Part shown: in pieces, positions 52,198-60,540 of the stretch
How positions within the stretch are numbered: the first letter of the stretch is position 1
How the letters are laid out: each line of letters starts with the position of its first letter
Origin: an uncultured Acetatifactor sp.
Lineage (GTDB): Bacteria; Bacillota; Clostridia; Lachnospirales; Lachnospiraceae
Direction of reading: 5' to 3'
DNA: 64,000 bases
NCBI GenBank assembly: GCA_910579755.1
Contig: CAJTVB010000015.1
Span: 32,926 to 96,925 of the forward strand
The notes under the pieces: model-generated
Database searches by the model: none
What the model was told of the DNA's origin: nothing
Seen by the model: only the letters and a program-made list of their open reading frames with translations
Translations under genes and position numbers: made by a program

Positions 52198-55019
52198 TTT
52201 TTCTCTCCCCCTCCGTCCAGGCCGAATTCCGCCCTCTTGCGGGTGATCTCATAATCGATCATGTCATTCTGCAGCATCAGAACCCGCCTCACAGGCTCCG
52301 CATTATACACCACGCTCCGGAATGCATTGGTGACGGCTCTGGACGTATAATAGCTTCCCGGAATCTGGGGAATTCCCTTCAGGGCCGCCATGGCGTCCCG
52401 CAGATTGGCATACTGGGCCTCCGGCCAGGGCAAGCTCTCCAATGTCCCGATATTGGCCGGCGTAAATCTGGCGGAGCCTCCGAGCAGCGCCTCAATCTGG
52501 GTGCCGTACCGGGCCTTTACGTCATCCCTGGACCACCACTCGATAAACCTCCATGCAGCCTCCTTGTCCTCTGCAGAGGAAAGCATGATGGTGGCAGTCA
52601 GGGTGGAACTGGCTGACCGGTCAATGTGGCCGTCCTCCTGCACCGTTCCCGGAATGGGCACCATGTCCCAGCGTCCGTTGATCTCGGGGGCTGCCGCCAC
52701 CAGCTGGTTGTACATGTTGTAGGGCTGTATGGACATGACCACCTCTCCCGAACGGAAACGGGAGTAAAAGTCCGTCTTAACCTCAAACCCATACTGGGTG
52801 TACAGATCCGTGTAGGTCTGCATGGCGTCCACCGCCTCCGGAGAATCCAGCAGCGCCGCCGTATGCTCCTCGTTGTAATACTCTCCTCCGTTCTGGAACA
52901 GCAGCGTGGCAAACAGATCCTGGGTAGTCACCTGCAGGTTGTTTCTCTGGATCACCGGCAGGATGGTGTAGAATTCCTCCCAGGTGTTTGGCGGTTCGAT
53001 TCCAAGCTCCGCAAACACGTCCGTCCGGTAAAACAGCATGTTGAACAGCTGCGTCTCCGGCACCGCGTACCACCCGCCTTCATATTCAAAGGGCGCCATG
53101 GCCGAATCGTAAAACCGGCTCTTTACCTCTTCCCAGTCCTCAAACACGGACAGGTCCTGGAGCGCTCCCCGGATGGCAAAGTTCACAGGCTGGTCCTCCG
53201 CCGTAAACAGCGCCACATCCGGCCCTGTTCCCGCAAGCGTCGCCTCGATCAGGGAGCCCTGCACCAGCATCAGCTCCACGGATATCCCCGTCTCCGGGGT
53301 AAACAGCTCGTCGATCATATCCTTCAGCACCTGGGCCTGGTCACGCCCGGCGCTGGTTCCGTTGGCATTGGCGTTGATGGTGGAATTCAGCCACACGGTG
53401 ATGGTCCTGTTCTCTCCCTCAGAGGCGCCCACCTGCTGGTTTTTATCTGCAAAGGAAGTGAAAAATCTGGCAAGCTGATATCCCAGACCCTGGAAAAATC
53501 CCACATCCGCCTCCGGGGTCTCCACATCCGGGGACTTCAAATAAATGTAATCCAGCTGCAGCGCCTGGTCCTGCATATCCACCACCCAGGTGCCCAAGGC
53601 GCTGATATTGTTCTTCATGCTTCCCAGCCTTTTGGAGATCTCCTCGGGATCCTTCAAAAATACTCCCAGCTGGATCTGGATGGTGTCTATGGCTGAGGTG
53701 GCCGAGCCCTTTCCTCCCGTGATGGAGGTAATGTAATCAAGCTCCTTCACCAGAATCTCCCGGCTCTCCTGAAGTATCCCCGTAAGGTTCTCCACCCGGT
53801 CCGCCAGAAAGTAATCCGTGTAGTTATCCGGTTTGGCTCCGGTGATCATCACGATCTGCAGATACAGGTCGTTGAGGGTCTGCACGCAGCTGTTGATATT
53901 CTTCAGGGACTCCGCAAAGACTCCCATGGTAACCTCCATTTTTATGGTATGGATACCCTGCTCCAGCCACAGACGGTATTCCTCCCCCGCCTCATCCGCC
54001 AGGGTCATGGTCTGCCACTCCGCGTCATATACAAACCGTATGCCGCTCATGGCCTCAAAAGGAACCTCCCCGTCTATGTACACCTTTCTGCTGGTGAACA
54101 GCCCGTCCTTGTAGCTCTGCCTGTATTTGAATCCGATGTTATAGTAGCCGCTCTCTTCCACCTCCACCTCCCAGCTCATCCACTGGCCGGTCTGCTTCCA
54201 CATCTCTCCTCCCGCCGTATTGATCCGGATGGTGGAAGGGCTGTTCAGCTTTCCGTCCGCACTCTGGGTGGCCGCGCTCTTTCTGTCGTAGGTGGGATAC
54301 AGCATGGAGGTGGTCTTTTCCTCTGCATCCTCCGCCTGGATCACAATATAACGGCCTTTGGTGTCCTCCCCCGGATGCGCCTCCAGATATTCTTCATAGG
54401 AAGGAATCTCTGTGCAGGGGGAAACGCTGACCCCCAGAATTTCCACGTCCGTGTTGGTGCAGTCGATATGTATGTCATTCTTTCCCTTCTTTAAAGGAAA
54501 CTGATAGCTGCCCTCATAAAATCCCGAGGTATTCATTAAGGTATGGGTAACCGGCTCAAGCACCATCACCTGCCGGGGTGCGATCTCGTTGCCATTGGCG
54601 TCACTGCGGATTCCCCCGTCGTTTTGATAGATCCGGGGAAGGGTGATCCCCTCCGCCTCCGGAAAGGGCAGACTGCCGTTTATCTCTACATCGATGATCA
54701 AGTCCCGGGTGTTGTATTCCGGCTGGATATATTCCACCGTAATCTCATACAGCCCGTCCTGGGAAACCTCCACTTCCGTATCATAGGAAGAATAGATTGT
54801 TTTGGCTCCCTGGGATGAGCCGCCGGTATCTGTCTCCGTCTCCTGAGACGAATCCTGGCTTTCCCCGGCAAAAACCTCCAGCCTGGGCGGGACAATCCCC
54901 GTTATCAGCATCAGCGCACCAAGCATGGCGGCTGTTCTCCATCGCTTTCGTTTCATCCTAATCACCCTGATCACCTTTCCCTTCTCTCCCGGAATCCTCA
55001 TTATTTCTTCCTGTTTCAT
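52194..55019 (-). CDS. Giant sugar ABC substrate-binding protein with N-terminal carbohydrate-binding modules
   Basis: This 941-residue exported protein is about twice the usual binding-protein length. After a basic N-terminus and signal peptide (hydrophobic about 29-48), there are two beta-rich regions (about 70-200 and 215-370) that look like CBM-type modules, then a helical linker (about 375-510). A family 1 type solute-binding domain fills 530-940 (ITVWLNSTINAN, then GTGPDVALFTAEDQ). No lipobox Cys is seen, so the N-terminal segment may stay as an anchor. Alternative starts are 55001 (better ribosome site, AGGAAG) and 54956. It heads the importer operon. Confidence 0.85.
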   Translation of the reverse strand: MKQEEIMRIPGEKGKVIRVIRMKRKRWRTAAMLGALMLITGIVPPRLEVFAGESQDSSQETETDTGGSSQGAKTIYSSYDTEVEVSQDGLYEITVEYIQPEYNTRDLIIDVEINGSLPFPEAEGITLPRIYQNDGGIRSDANGNEIAPRQVMVLEPVTHTLMNTSGFYEGSYQFPLKKGKNDIHIDCTNTDVEILGVSVSPCTEIPSYEEYLEAHPGEDTKGRYIVIQAEDAEEKTTSMLYPTYDRKSAATQSADGKLNSPSTIRINTAGGEMWKQTGQWMSWEVEVEESGYYNIGFKYRQSYKDGLFTSRKVYIDGEVPFEAMSGIRFVYDAEWQTMTLADEAGEEYRLWLEQGIHTIKMEVTMGVFAESLKNINSCVQTLNDLYLQIVMITGAKPDNYTDYFLADRVENLTGILQESREILVKELDYITSITGGKGSATSAIDTIQIQLGVFLKDPEEISKRLGSMKNNISALGTWVVDMQDQALQLDYIYLKSPDVETPEADVGFFQGLGYQLARFFTSFADKNQQVGASEGENRTITVWLNSTINANANGTSAGRDQAQVLKDMIDELFTPETGISVELMLVQGSLIEATLAGTGPDVALFTAEDQPVNFAIRGALQDLSVFEDWEEVKSRFYDSAMAPFEYEGGWYAVPETQLFNMLFYRTDVFAELGIEPPNTWEEFYTILPVIQRNNLQVTTQDLFATLLFQNGGEYYNEEHTAALLDSPEAVDAMQTYTDLYTQYGFEVKTDFYSRFRSGEVVMSIQPYNMYNQLVAAAPEINGRWDMVPIPGTVQEDGHIDRSASSTLTATIMLSSAEDKEAAWRFIEWWSRDDVKARYGTQIEALLGGSARFTPANIGTLESLPWPEAQYANLRDAMAALKGIPQIPGSYYTSRAVTNAFRSVVYNAEPVRRVLMLQNDMIDYEITRKRAEFGLDGGGEKK

Positions 55020-55099
55020 TTTGTCAGTCTTTTCCTTTCCTCACAAGCCCAAAATTCCACCTTCGAAGATAAACCCACAATTTATGCATGTTTTACGCG

Positions 55100-55143
55100 T
55101 TTAGTTCCGAATTTTGAACCTTTTAGTTCCGAATTTTATACCC
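55100..55143. promoter_or_regulatory. Direct repeats upstream of the giant binding protein (candidate AraC operator)
   Basis: TTTAGTTCCGAATTTT occurs twice, at 55100-55115 and 55122-55137, with a 22-base period, which is two turns of the helix as expected for an AraC-type dimer site. The second copy runs into the 14-mer CGAATTTTATACCC (55130-55143), also found at 58474-58487. The repeats lie 81-124 bases upstream of the binding-protein start, after the terminator of the regulator gene. Confidence 0.65.
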
Positions 55144-55194
55144 CTTCGCAGACATTCGGGAGCAGTTTTCGACCCGCCGCACAGAACAGATGTC

Positions 55195-55239
55195 AAAAAA
55201 AGGAGACAGTCCGCATTTCTACAGACTGTCTCCTTTTTT
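55195..55239. terminator. Strong bidirectional-type intrinsic terminator
   Basis: GGAGACAGTC (55202-55211) and GACTGTCTCC (55224-55233) form a ten-base-pair stem. It is flanked by an A run before and a T run after, so it can act on either strand. On the minus strand it ends the transcript of the AraC-type regulator, 29 bases past its stop, and separates it from the importer promoter. Confidence 0.9.
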
Positions 55240-55267
55240 GGCAAGCTTTCGTTCTTATTCTCTTACT

Positions 55268-56794
55268 TCAGCTTTCGTTTTTATTCTCCTGCTCCAAAGA
55301 TTGCTTATACTCATAAGTGGACTGCCCGGTCTGCTTCTTAAAGAGGCTGTAAAAATACTTGGCATTTGCATACCCCACCTTCTCTGCCACCTCCTTGGCC
55401 GTATAAGAAGTATCCCTGAACAGCTCCTTCGCCATCTCAATCCGGTAATTGACCAGATAGTCCATGGGAGAATACCCGCACTGGTCTCGAAATATCCGGC
55501 GAAGATAATTTGATGAAAGTCCCGCCGACATGGCTATGTCCTCCACCGTAATGTCCGGATTCTGGTAATTCTGTATGATATAGTCCTCCACTCTCTGAAC
55601 GATTCCCTGCTTCTTGCGGTCAGCCCCCTCCGCCGCCATCTGAAAAAGCTCGTCCAGCGTAGCTCTGATCTGCTGCTGTTTCTCTTTAAGGGTGGTCAGG
55701 GCATCCATGAAATGAGAAAACTCACGCATACTGTAAAGATGGTTCACCGAGATTCCTTCCGTCTGGCGCAGAGCACGGTTCACCGCCACACCCAGCTGAT
55801 GGATATAAAGGTTTGCGTCCTCTGCGGAAATATGTCTCATCCGCTCTGCAAACTTATCCAGGCGTTCCATGGTCTTTACCCTGTTGTGAAACCGAATAGC
55901 CTGGCGCAGAATCTCCTGCTCCATATCGTAGGGATAGTCCATATGCACCGTTTCCTGCTGACGAATACTCTCATACTCCGTCACCGACTGCTTCCCGTAA
56001 AACAGCCTGTATTCCACCGCATCCAGCGCGTTGTTGTAGCTCTCACTGGCAGAGCAGAGCCCCTCTGCCGCCGTACCGATCCCGGCGCTGAACCCGATCC
56101 CGAAATAATCCGCCTCATGCCGGATCGCTTCACCGAATATTCCCGCCAGCTCTCCCGGAGAGGGAAGCTTTTCAAGGTTCAGAATAAAGGTCATATAATC
56201 CATACTATTTCCTGTATGGCAGGCCTTCATGTTCATGCGCTCCCCCAACAGCTCTTTCGTAATATTTCTCATGGAAAATTTAAAAAGTCCGATATCCTGA
56301 TCAGAATAGTCCTCGCTGATCAAACCGTAATCGTCGATTTTCAGCACTGCAACGCAGTAATAGCGATACGGAAAGCAGATCCCCGACTGCTTCAGGAGCG
56401 GTTCCATCTCCTCCCCCGCGGCCATATCCCTCTGCAAAAGCTGCATCAGGATATGCTGCCCAGCGTTTACGGACATGACACGAAGCTTTCCCCTGACCTC
56501 TTCCGGCCTCTCCGGCTGTCTGGACTGCTCTGGAGGCTCTGATTGCTCCGGCTGCTTCCTTACCCTCACGTCCTTTATTTTATTCATGAAACGATGCATG
56601 AAAGCCGCCATTCCCAGAACCAGCGCTCCGTACAGCACAAGTCCCAGCATCCAGCTGCCCCATCCTCCCAGCAGGGGATACAGTCCCAGACATATTCCCA
56701 GGACCATGATATCCCCCAAAAGGCACATTGCCAGGATCATGCGAAAAAGACTTTTTATTTTCGACCCCGTGGCCCTTTCTTCCCGCTCGTCCAA
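55268..56794 (-). CDS. AraC-family regulator with N-terminal membrane segments
   Basis: This 508-residue regulator has two membrane helices (about 17-38 and 42-65), a cytosolic middle domain (about 100-400), and a C-terminal AraC double helix-turn-helix (about 405-500). Key pieces are DITVEDIAMSAGLSSNYLRRIF and YTAKEVAEKVGYANAKYFYSLF patterns. Most clostridial relatives carry a large extracellular sensor between two helices; this one has almost no loop there. It lies 14 bases after the second GH28-like gene and probably controls the polysaccharide locus through the repeats at 55100 and 58430. Confidence 0.88.
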   Translation of the reverse strand: MDEREERATGSKIKSLFRMILAMCLLGDIMVLGICLGLYPLLGGWGSWMLGLVLYGALVLGMAAFMHRFMNKIKDVRVRKQPEQSEPPEQSRQPERPEEVRGKLRVMSVNAGQHILMQLLQRDMAAGEEMEPLLKQSGICFPYRYYCVAVLKIDDYGLISEDYSDQDIGLFKFSMRNITKELLGERMNMKACHTGNSMDYMTFILNLEKLPSPGELAGIFGEAIRHEADYFGIGFSAGIGTAAEGLCSASESYNNALDAVEYRLFYGKQSVTEYESIRQQETVHMDYPYDMEQEILRQAIRFHNRVKTMERLDKFAERMRHISAEDANLYIHQLGVAVNRALRQTEGISVNHLYSMREFSHFMDALTTLKEKQQQIRATLDELFQMAAEGADRKKQGIVQRVEDYIIQNYQNPDITVEDIAMSAGLSSNYLRRIFRDQCGYSPMDYLVNYRIEMAKELFRDTSYTAKEVAEKVGYANAKYFYSLFKKQTGQSTYEYKQSLEQENKNES

Positions 56795-56808
56795 GTCACT
56801 GTACCTCT

Positions 56809-58314
56809 CTATTCAAATGTAATATCATCTGCATATTCTCCTATGTGAAGATTCCCGTCCTCCGGCTTTTGCACATGCACTCCCCGGACCGTCAGATTCC
56901 GGATGCGCACACCCTTCACCCTCCTGTCTTCATCCAGTCCCCGAATCTCGGAGGTATGCTCTCCGCTTCCACTGTAATCAACGTTCTCAAACATTATGTT
57001 TTCGATCTGCTTCCCCGGCACATCGTTGTATTTTTTATTCCACTTCACCTGAATATCCAGAAGCTTTCCTCTCTCAAACTGTTCCACCCGAATATTCCTG
57101 TAGCTTATGTTTCGCACGGTATTATCGTCTCCCGCGTTGATGGTCATACAGCCCAGATAGTCATCCTGGGGCTCATGATGCTCCAGAATATCAATCTCCT
57201 CAAAGCTGATATTTTCTATGATGCTGCCGCCCTTGTCCGCATCCCCGTGAACTCCGATCATGGTAGGATGGGCTACATCCGCCCACAGGACAGCCCCCCG
57301 CACCGTCACATTTCGGGTATTTCCCGGGTACTTAAAGCGCCCCCCGTATATGGCGATACAATCATCTGAATTGCGCAGAAAAACATTTTCGATCAAAATA
57401 TTCTGGCAGGCCATCATATCGATGCCGTCTGACCAGCCCTCACAGCTGAAGGCCTTGATATTCCTGATCTGCACATTCCGGGAATTGCCCAGATGAACAC
57501 TGTAATGCGCCGGATTCATGATGGTAACGCCCTCCAGCACAATGTTTTCCGAGCTGCTGATATCCGCACCTCTCAGATAGGTTTCCTTTTTCACATGTCC
57601 CAGGTAGATCATTCCTCTTCCCGTTATAGTGATATTATTTTTATTATAGACCAAAAAGCTTCCCATGACAACCGCGCCGCCGCAAATGATCACCGTGGCA
57701 TCGGACGGAAGAGAACAGCGGTTTTCCTTCAGCCGATGAAGCCCGGGCTGCAGACGCACCACTCTCCTGCCCCCGGTCCGGGCGGCTTTCTCCAGAATAC
57801 TTTCCAGATCCAGCTCATTTTCTCCGGGTTCAACCACAATGATACCCGAATTCTGCCCGCCCCCCTCGCAGCTGCAGACCTCATTTTGATCTCCATTTTG
57901 CTCACCATTCTTATCTTCCTTCTCCGCCTTCAGCGGATTTTCCGCAAACAGATGCAGATTGTGGAACCGGTCCCCGTTAATCTCAACGGAAAGCATGGCT
58001 GGACGATCCAGGAAAAAACGGATCACATCCCCCTCTCTGGTAAAATCCACCGATGATGAACGAGGGCGGATCTCCACGGAGCGGACAGACTCCCGCAGCG
58101 CCGTAACCTCGCACTCCACCTGTCCGCAGAAATCAAAATACGCCACGGAGGCCTCCCTTACATCATGCATATCGATCTTCGCCCGGTAGGTTCCCAATTC
58201 CACCCACTCCTGATTTGGTATGCGGACCCTTACCCGGAAATCCTTCAGCACCGGCACTCCCTCCGGTATGGGATATCCATATAATGTGCTCGTACTGTTC
58301 ATACTATTATCCAT
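56809..58314 (-). CDS. GH28-like beta-helix glycosidase, paralogue of 40521-42032
   Basis: This 501-residue protein is closely related to the other GH28-like protein, with the same N-terminal domain (such as SVEINGDRFHNLHL) and beta-helix. RNSDDCIAIYGG near residue 312 keeps the GH28 DD pair; GVHGDADKGG near 351 stands where the GHG motif lies. An acidic, Asn/Gln-rich linker near 135-160 is extra. The start at 58314 follows AAGGAGA; the frame is open to 58404 but unsupported. It heads a two-gene operon with the AraC-type regulator. No signal peptide was seen. Confidence 0.83.
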   Translation of the reverse strand: MDNSMNSTSTLYGYPIPEGVPVLKDFRVRVRIPNQEWVELGTYRAKIDMHDVREASVAYFDFCGQVECEVTALRESVRSVEIRPRSSSVDFTREGDVIRFFLDRPAMLSVEINGDRFHNLHLFAENPLKAEKEDKNGEQNGDQNEVCSCEGGGQNSGIIVVEPGENELDLESILEKAARTGGRRVVRLQPGLHRLKENRCSLPSDATVIICGGAVVMGSFLVYNKNNITITGRGMIYLGHVKKETYLRGADISSSENIVLEGVTIMNPAHYSVHLGNSRNVQIRNIKAFSCEGWSDGIDMMACQNILIENVFLRNSDDCIAIYGGRFKYPGNTRNVTVRGAVLWADVAHPTMIGVHGDADKGGSIIENISFEEIDILEHHEPQDDYLGCMTINAGDDNTVRNISYRNIRVEQFERGKLLDIQVKWNKKYNDVPGKQIENIMFENVDYSGSGEHTSEIRGLDEDRRVKGVRIRNLTVRGVHVQKPEDGNLHIGEYADDITFE

Positions 58315-58420
58315 CATTCCTCTCCTTGCCTCCCCAGTTCCTTTTTCTTGGGATTTCGGATATATTTCCCACAGTTTTGTCTCCATTGCACAAATGAAAC
58401 ACATTCGTTATTCCCAAGTT

Positions 58421-58450
58421 ATCCTAACGACACTCCCTTTTCAAGGTCAA
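58421..58450 (-). promoter_or_regulatory. Putative promoter of GH28-like/AraC operon
   Basis: On the minus strand TTGACC (58445-58450) and TAGGAT (58421-58426) are 18 bases apart. A direct repeat overlaps the spacer and lies upstream of the -35 box, so an activator could bind here. Confidence 0.5.
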
Positions 58451-58487
58451 AATCCCACACTCCCTTTTTTTCACGAATTTTATACCC
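58430..58487. promoter_or_regulatory. Candidate operator upstream of the second GH28-like gene
   Basis: ACACTCCCTTTT is repeated at 58430-58441 and 58457-58468 (27-base period). Just beyond it CGAATTTTATACCC (58474-58487) is identical to the 14-mer upstream of the giant binding protein (55130-55143). A shared motif at two promoters of one locus points to one regulator, most simply the AraC-type protein between them. Confidence 0.55.
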
Positions 58488-58521
58488 TCCGAATGCCCTG
58501 CAAAAACCGGCCAGCACTAAA

Positions 58522-58571
58522 AGCAGACCGTAAGACGACAAGCACTATGTCATGCCTTCCTGCGGTCTGCT
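58522..58571 (-). terminator. Possible terminator after the anti-sigma gene
   Basis: AGCAGACCG (58522-58530) and CGGTCTGCT (58563-58571) form a nine-base-pair stem with a long loop. On the minus strand it is followed by TTT. It lies about 70 bases after the end of the anti-sigma-like gene. Confidence 0.45.
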
Positions 58572-58641
58572 ATCCCGATAACCTGTATTCCTATATTTAT
58601 ATTGTTGTAGTTTTTGCTTTTGTGATCTGCGGTCTTATAGT

Positions 58642-59496
58642 CTACGGCTCAGACGACAGCTCCTCCACATAATTTCTAATCTTCTCCTGAGCATCGGACA
58701 GGCGATCTATTTCAATGGCGCCCCCCACGCTATCCAGCGCCAGAAGTCTGGCTTCGCTCTCCATATCCTCTCCCAGCATGGTTACCACGATCCGGTTCCT
58801 GTCCTCCCGCAGCGCTGCGGAGGTCACATTGGGGAATTCCTTTTGGACCATGGCCTGGCTGATTTTTTCCATCAGGTCAGTCAGATAACGAAGGGAATAA
58901 TCGGCAGACTTGAAAATAGTGTTATTCTCCTTCAAAGCAGGGTTCAGCTGAAAAACCTTTTCTCTATTTTCCGCCGTATCCTCCGTCAGCAAAATGACCA
59001 GCCGGCCCGCTTCATCCGTATAGCTGCCGCCCCAGACCGCCTCATAGGCTTCCAGAGCTCCTGTACTTCCCGGATTTTCCGCCGCGGGCCTGTCGACGAC
59101 TGTTCCCTGACTCAGCTCGGACGAATTCCGGTCTCCGGCCTCGCTCTTTTCCCCGGTGCTCCCGTTCTTTTCCCAGGTGTCCCCGTCGTCCCTGCCCGGC
59201 TCACGGCTTTCCGCATCAGCTTCATCCGGCTTCTGGTTTCTTTTCTCCGTATCCTCTGACAGATCCTCCACTGTGGCCAGCCGGCTTTCCTTTTGCTCCT
59301 CCCGGGCATTGCCCAATTCTCCCCTGCCGCCGTCACTGCCCCCTGCTCCCTGGGCCCATAGGCCTGCTCCCAGCAGAGCTGCCGCACAAAAACAGACCGC
59401 ACCGGACATTATCCCCTTTATCCGCCTTCTCTTCCGAATCCTATACCTGTCTCTGCGCTCCAGTACGCTTTCGGACATTTCTCTATAATCCTTCAT
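58642..59496 (-). CDS. Probable membrane anti-sigma factor or sigma-linked protein
   Basis: This 284-residue protein has a basic cytosolic N-terminus (RRDRYRIRKRRRIKG), one membrane helix (about 29-48), a long acidic, low-complexity outer linker (about 52-145) and a folded C-terminal domain (about 150-284). It overlaps the ECF sigma gene by 14 bases. That arrangement suggests it holds or senses for the sigma factor, but no classic zinc anti-sigma motif is visible, so this is inference from context. Confidence 0.65.
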   Translation of the reverse strand: MKDYREMSESVLERRDRYRIRKRRRIKGIMSGAVCFCAAALLGAGLWAQGAGGSDGGRGELGNAREEQKESRLATVEDLSEDTEKRNQKPDEADAESREPGRDDGDTWEKNGSTGEKSEAGDRNSSELSQGTVVDRPAAENPGSTGALEAYEAVWGGSYTDEAGRLVILLTEDTAENREKVFQLNPALKENNTIFKSADYSLRYLTDLMEKISQAMVQKEFPNVTSAALREDRNRIVVTMLGEDMESEARLLALDSVGGAIEIDRLSDAQEKIRNYVEELSSEP

Positions 59497-60037
59497 ACAG
59501 GAATCCCTCCTTTTCCAGCTCCGCTTTCAATGACCGCTTGGCCTGATAGATCAGATTTTCAATCTGCCGCTTACTTTTTTTCATCACCCTGGCTATCTGT
59601 TCGTTGCTGAAATTCTCAAAAAACTTCAAAAATAACACCTTTCCATAGTCAGGGGCGATCCTTGAAAGCGCCCTATGTATCACAATTCTCTGCTCCTGGC
59701 GAAGATATGCCAGCTCCAGCGCCTCTTCCTCCCCTGCCAGCTCTTCCATATTCTTGGGAGAACCCATATTTCTTTTTTCGCGTTTCAGATAATTAACCGC
59801 CAGATTCCTTCCTATGGTATAGAGCCAGGTTTTAAAAGAGTACGCTTCCGCAAACCCGGGTCGTCTGGTAACGATTCTGAAAAATGTATCCTCTGCCAGC
59901 TCTTCCGCAACGTGCAGGTTATTGACATATCTGTTCAGGAAGAGAATTAGACCATCCTTGTAGTCTCTGATGATCTCAACAATTCCACTGTCATCACCGT
60001 CAAGGAAACGGCGGTAGCTACTTGCACCGTTATCCAT
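59483..60037 (-). CDS. ECF-type RNA polymerase sigma factor
   Basis: This 184-residue sigma-70 family factor has region 2 (about 25-90, including FRIVTRRPGFAEAYSFKTWLYTI pattern) and region 4 (about 125-175, with FSNEQIARVMKKSKRQIENLIYQAKRSLK pattern). The start at 60037 follows AAAGGAGAG. A longer frame to 60175 is not supported. It is followed, with a short overlap, by its likely membrane partner. Regulon and signal are unknown. Confidence 0.9.
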   Translation of the reverse strand: MDNGASSYRRFLDGDDSGIVEIIRDYKDGLILFLNRYVNNLHVAEELAEDTFFRIVTRRPGFAEAYSFKTWLYTIGRNLAVNYLKREKRNMGSPKNMEELAGEEEALELAYLRQEQRIVIHRALSRIAPDYGKVLFLKFFENFSNEQIARVMKKSKRQIENLIYQAKRSLKAELEKEGFLYEGL

Positions 60038-60190
60038 TTTCTCTCCTTTCTCCGGTTTCGGCCTGTACAAACCACCGGATCTGTCAAAAGGTTCAGCCTT
60101 TTCACTTATTAAACCACCGAACCCTCGAATTCTCTTACCTGAATTATTTTCCAGATTCACCACAGGCTGTATCACAAATTATAGGACAGC

Positions 60191-60223
60191 AAAAACACCG
60201 CTCCGGTTTTTAGCGAAGCGGTG
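60191..60223 (-). terminator. Intrinsic terminator after the FakA-C-like gene
   Basis: On the minus strand CACCGCT pairs with AGCGGTG (60217-60223 with 60196-60202) around a 14-base loop, followed by five U (60191-60195). It lies about 30 bases after the end of the gene at 60256. Confidence 0.75.
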
Positions 60224-60255
60224 CTTTGTGTAAGGTTGACAGCCGGGATCCTGCT

Positions 60256-60507
60256 CTATCCCTTTAAGCCTCTGGCCTGTCTGTCCATATCCTCCACTAC
60301 GATATCATGGATCTCTCCCAGTGAAGCACAGTATTCCAGCACCTTCCAGGGCTCGTTTGTGTGAAAGTGGATCTTGATCAGCTCCTCATCTCCCACCGCC
60401 AGCAGACAGTCCCCTTGAAAATGCTCTGTGAAATAATCGCTGATTATGTCCTCGTCAAGATTCTCTCCCTCGATCAGCAGCTGTGTGTCATACCTGAATT
60501 CCAACAT
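60256..60507 (-). CDS. Small FakA C-terminal-like protein
   Basis: This 83-residue protein matches only the C-terminal part of DAK2/FakA-type proteins: YDTQLLIEGENLDED, GDCLLAVGDEELIKIHFHTNEPWKV and VVEDMDRQARG. The kinase DAK2 domain is missing, so it cannot act alone as fatty acid kinase. ATG 60507 has GGAGGG upstream, so it seems to be a real small gene rather than a broken one. It may bind a lipid or partner kinase (inference). Confidence 0.72.
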   Translation of the reverse strand: MLEFRYDTQLLIEGENLDEDIISDYFTEHFQGDCLLAVGDEELIKIHFHTNEPWKVLEYCASLGEIHDIVVEDMDRQARGLKG

Positions 60508-60540
60508 TTTTTCCCTCCATTTTCCCTTTCCGTTTCTCAA

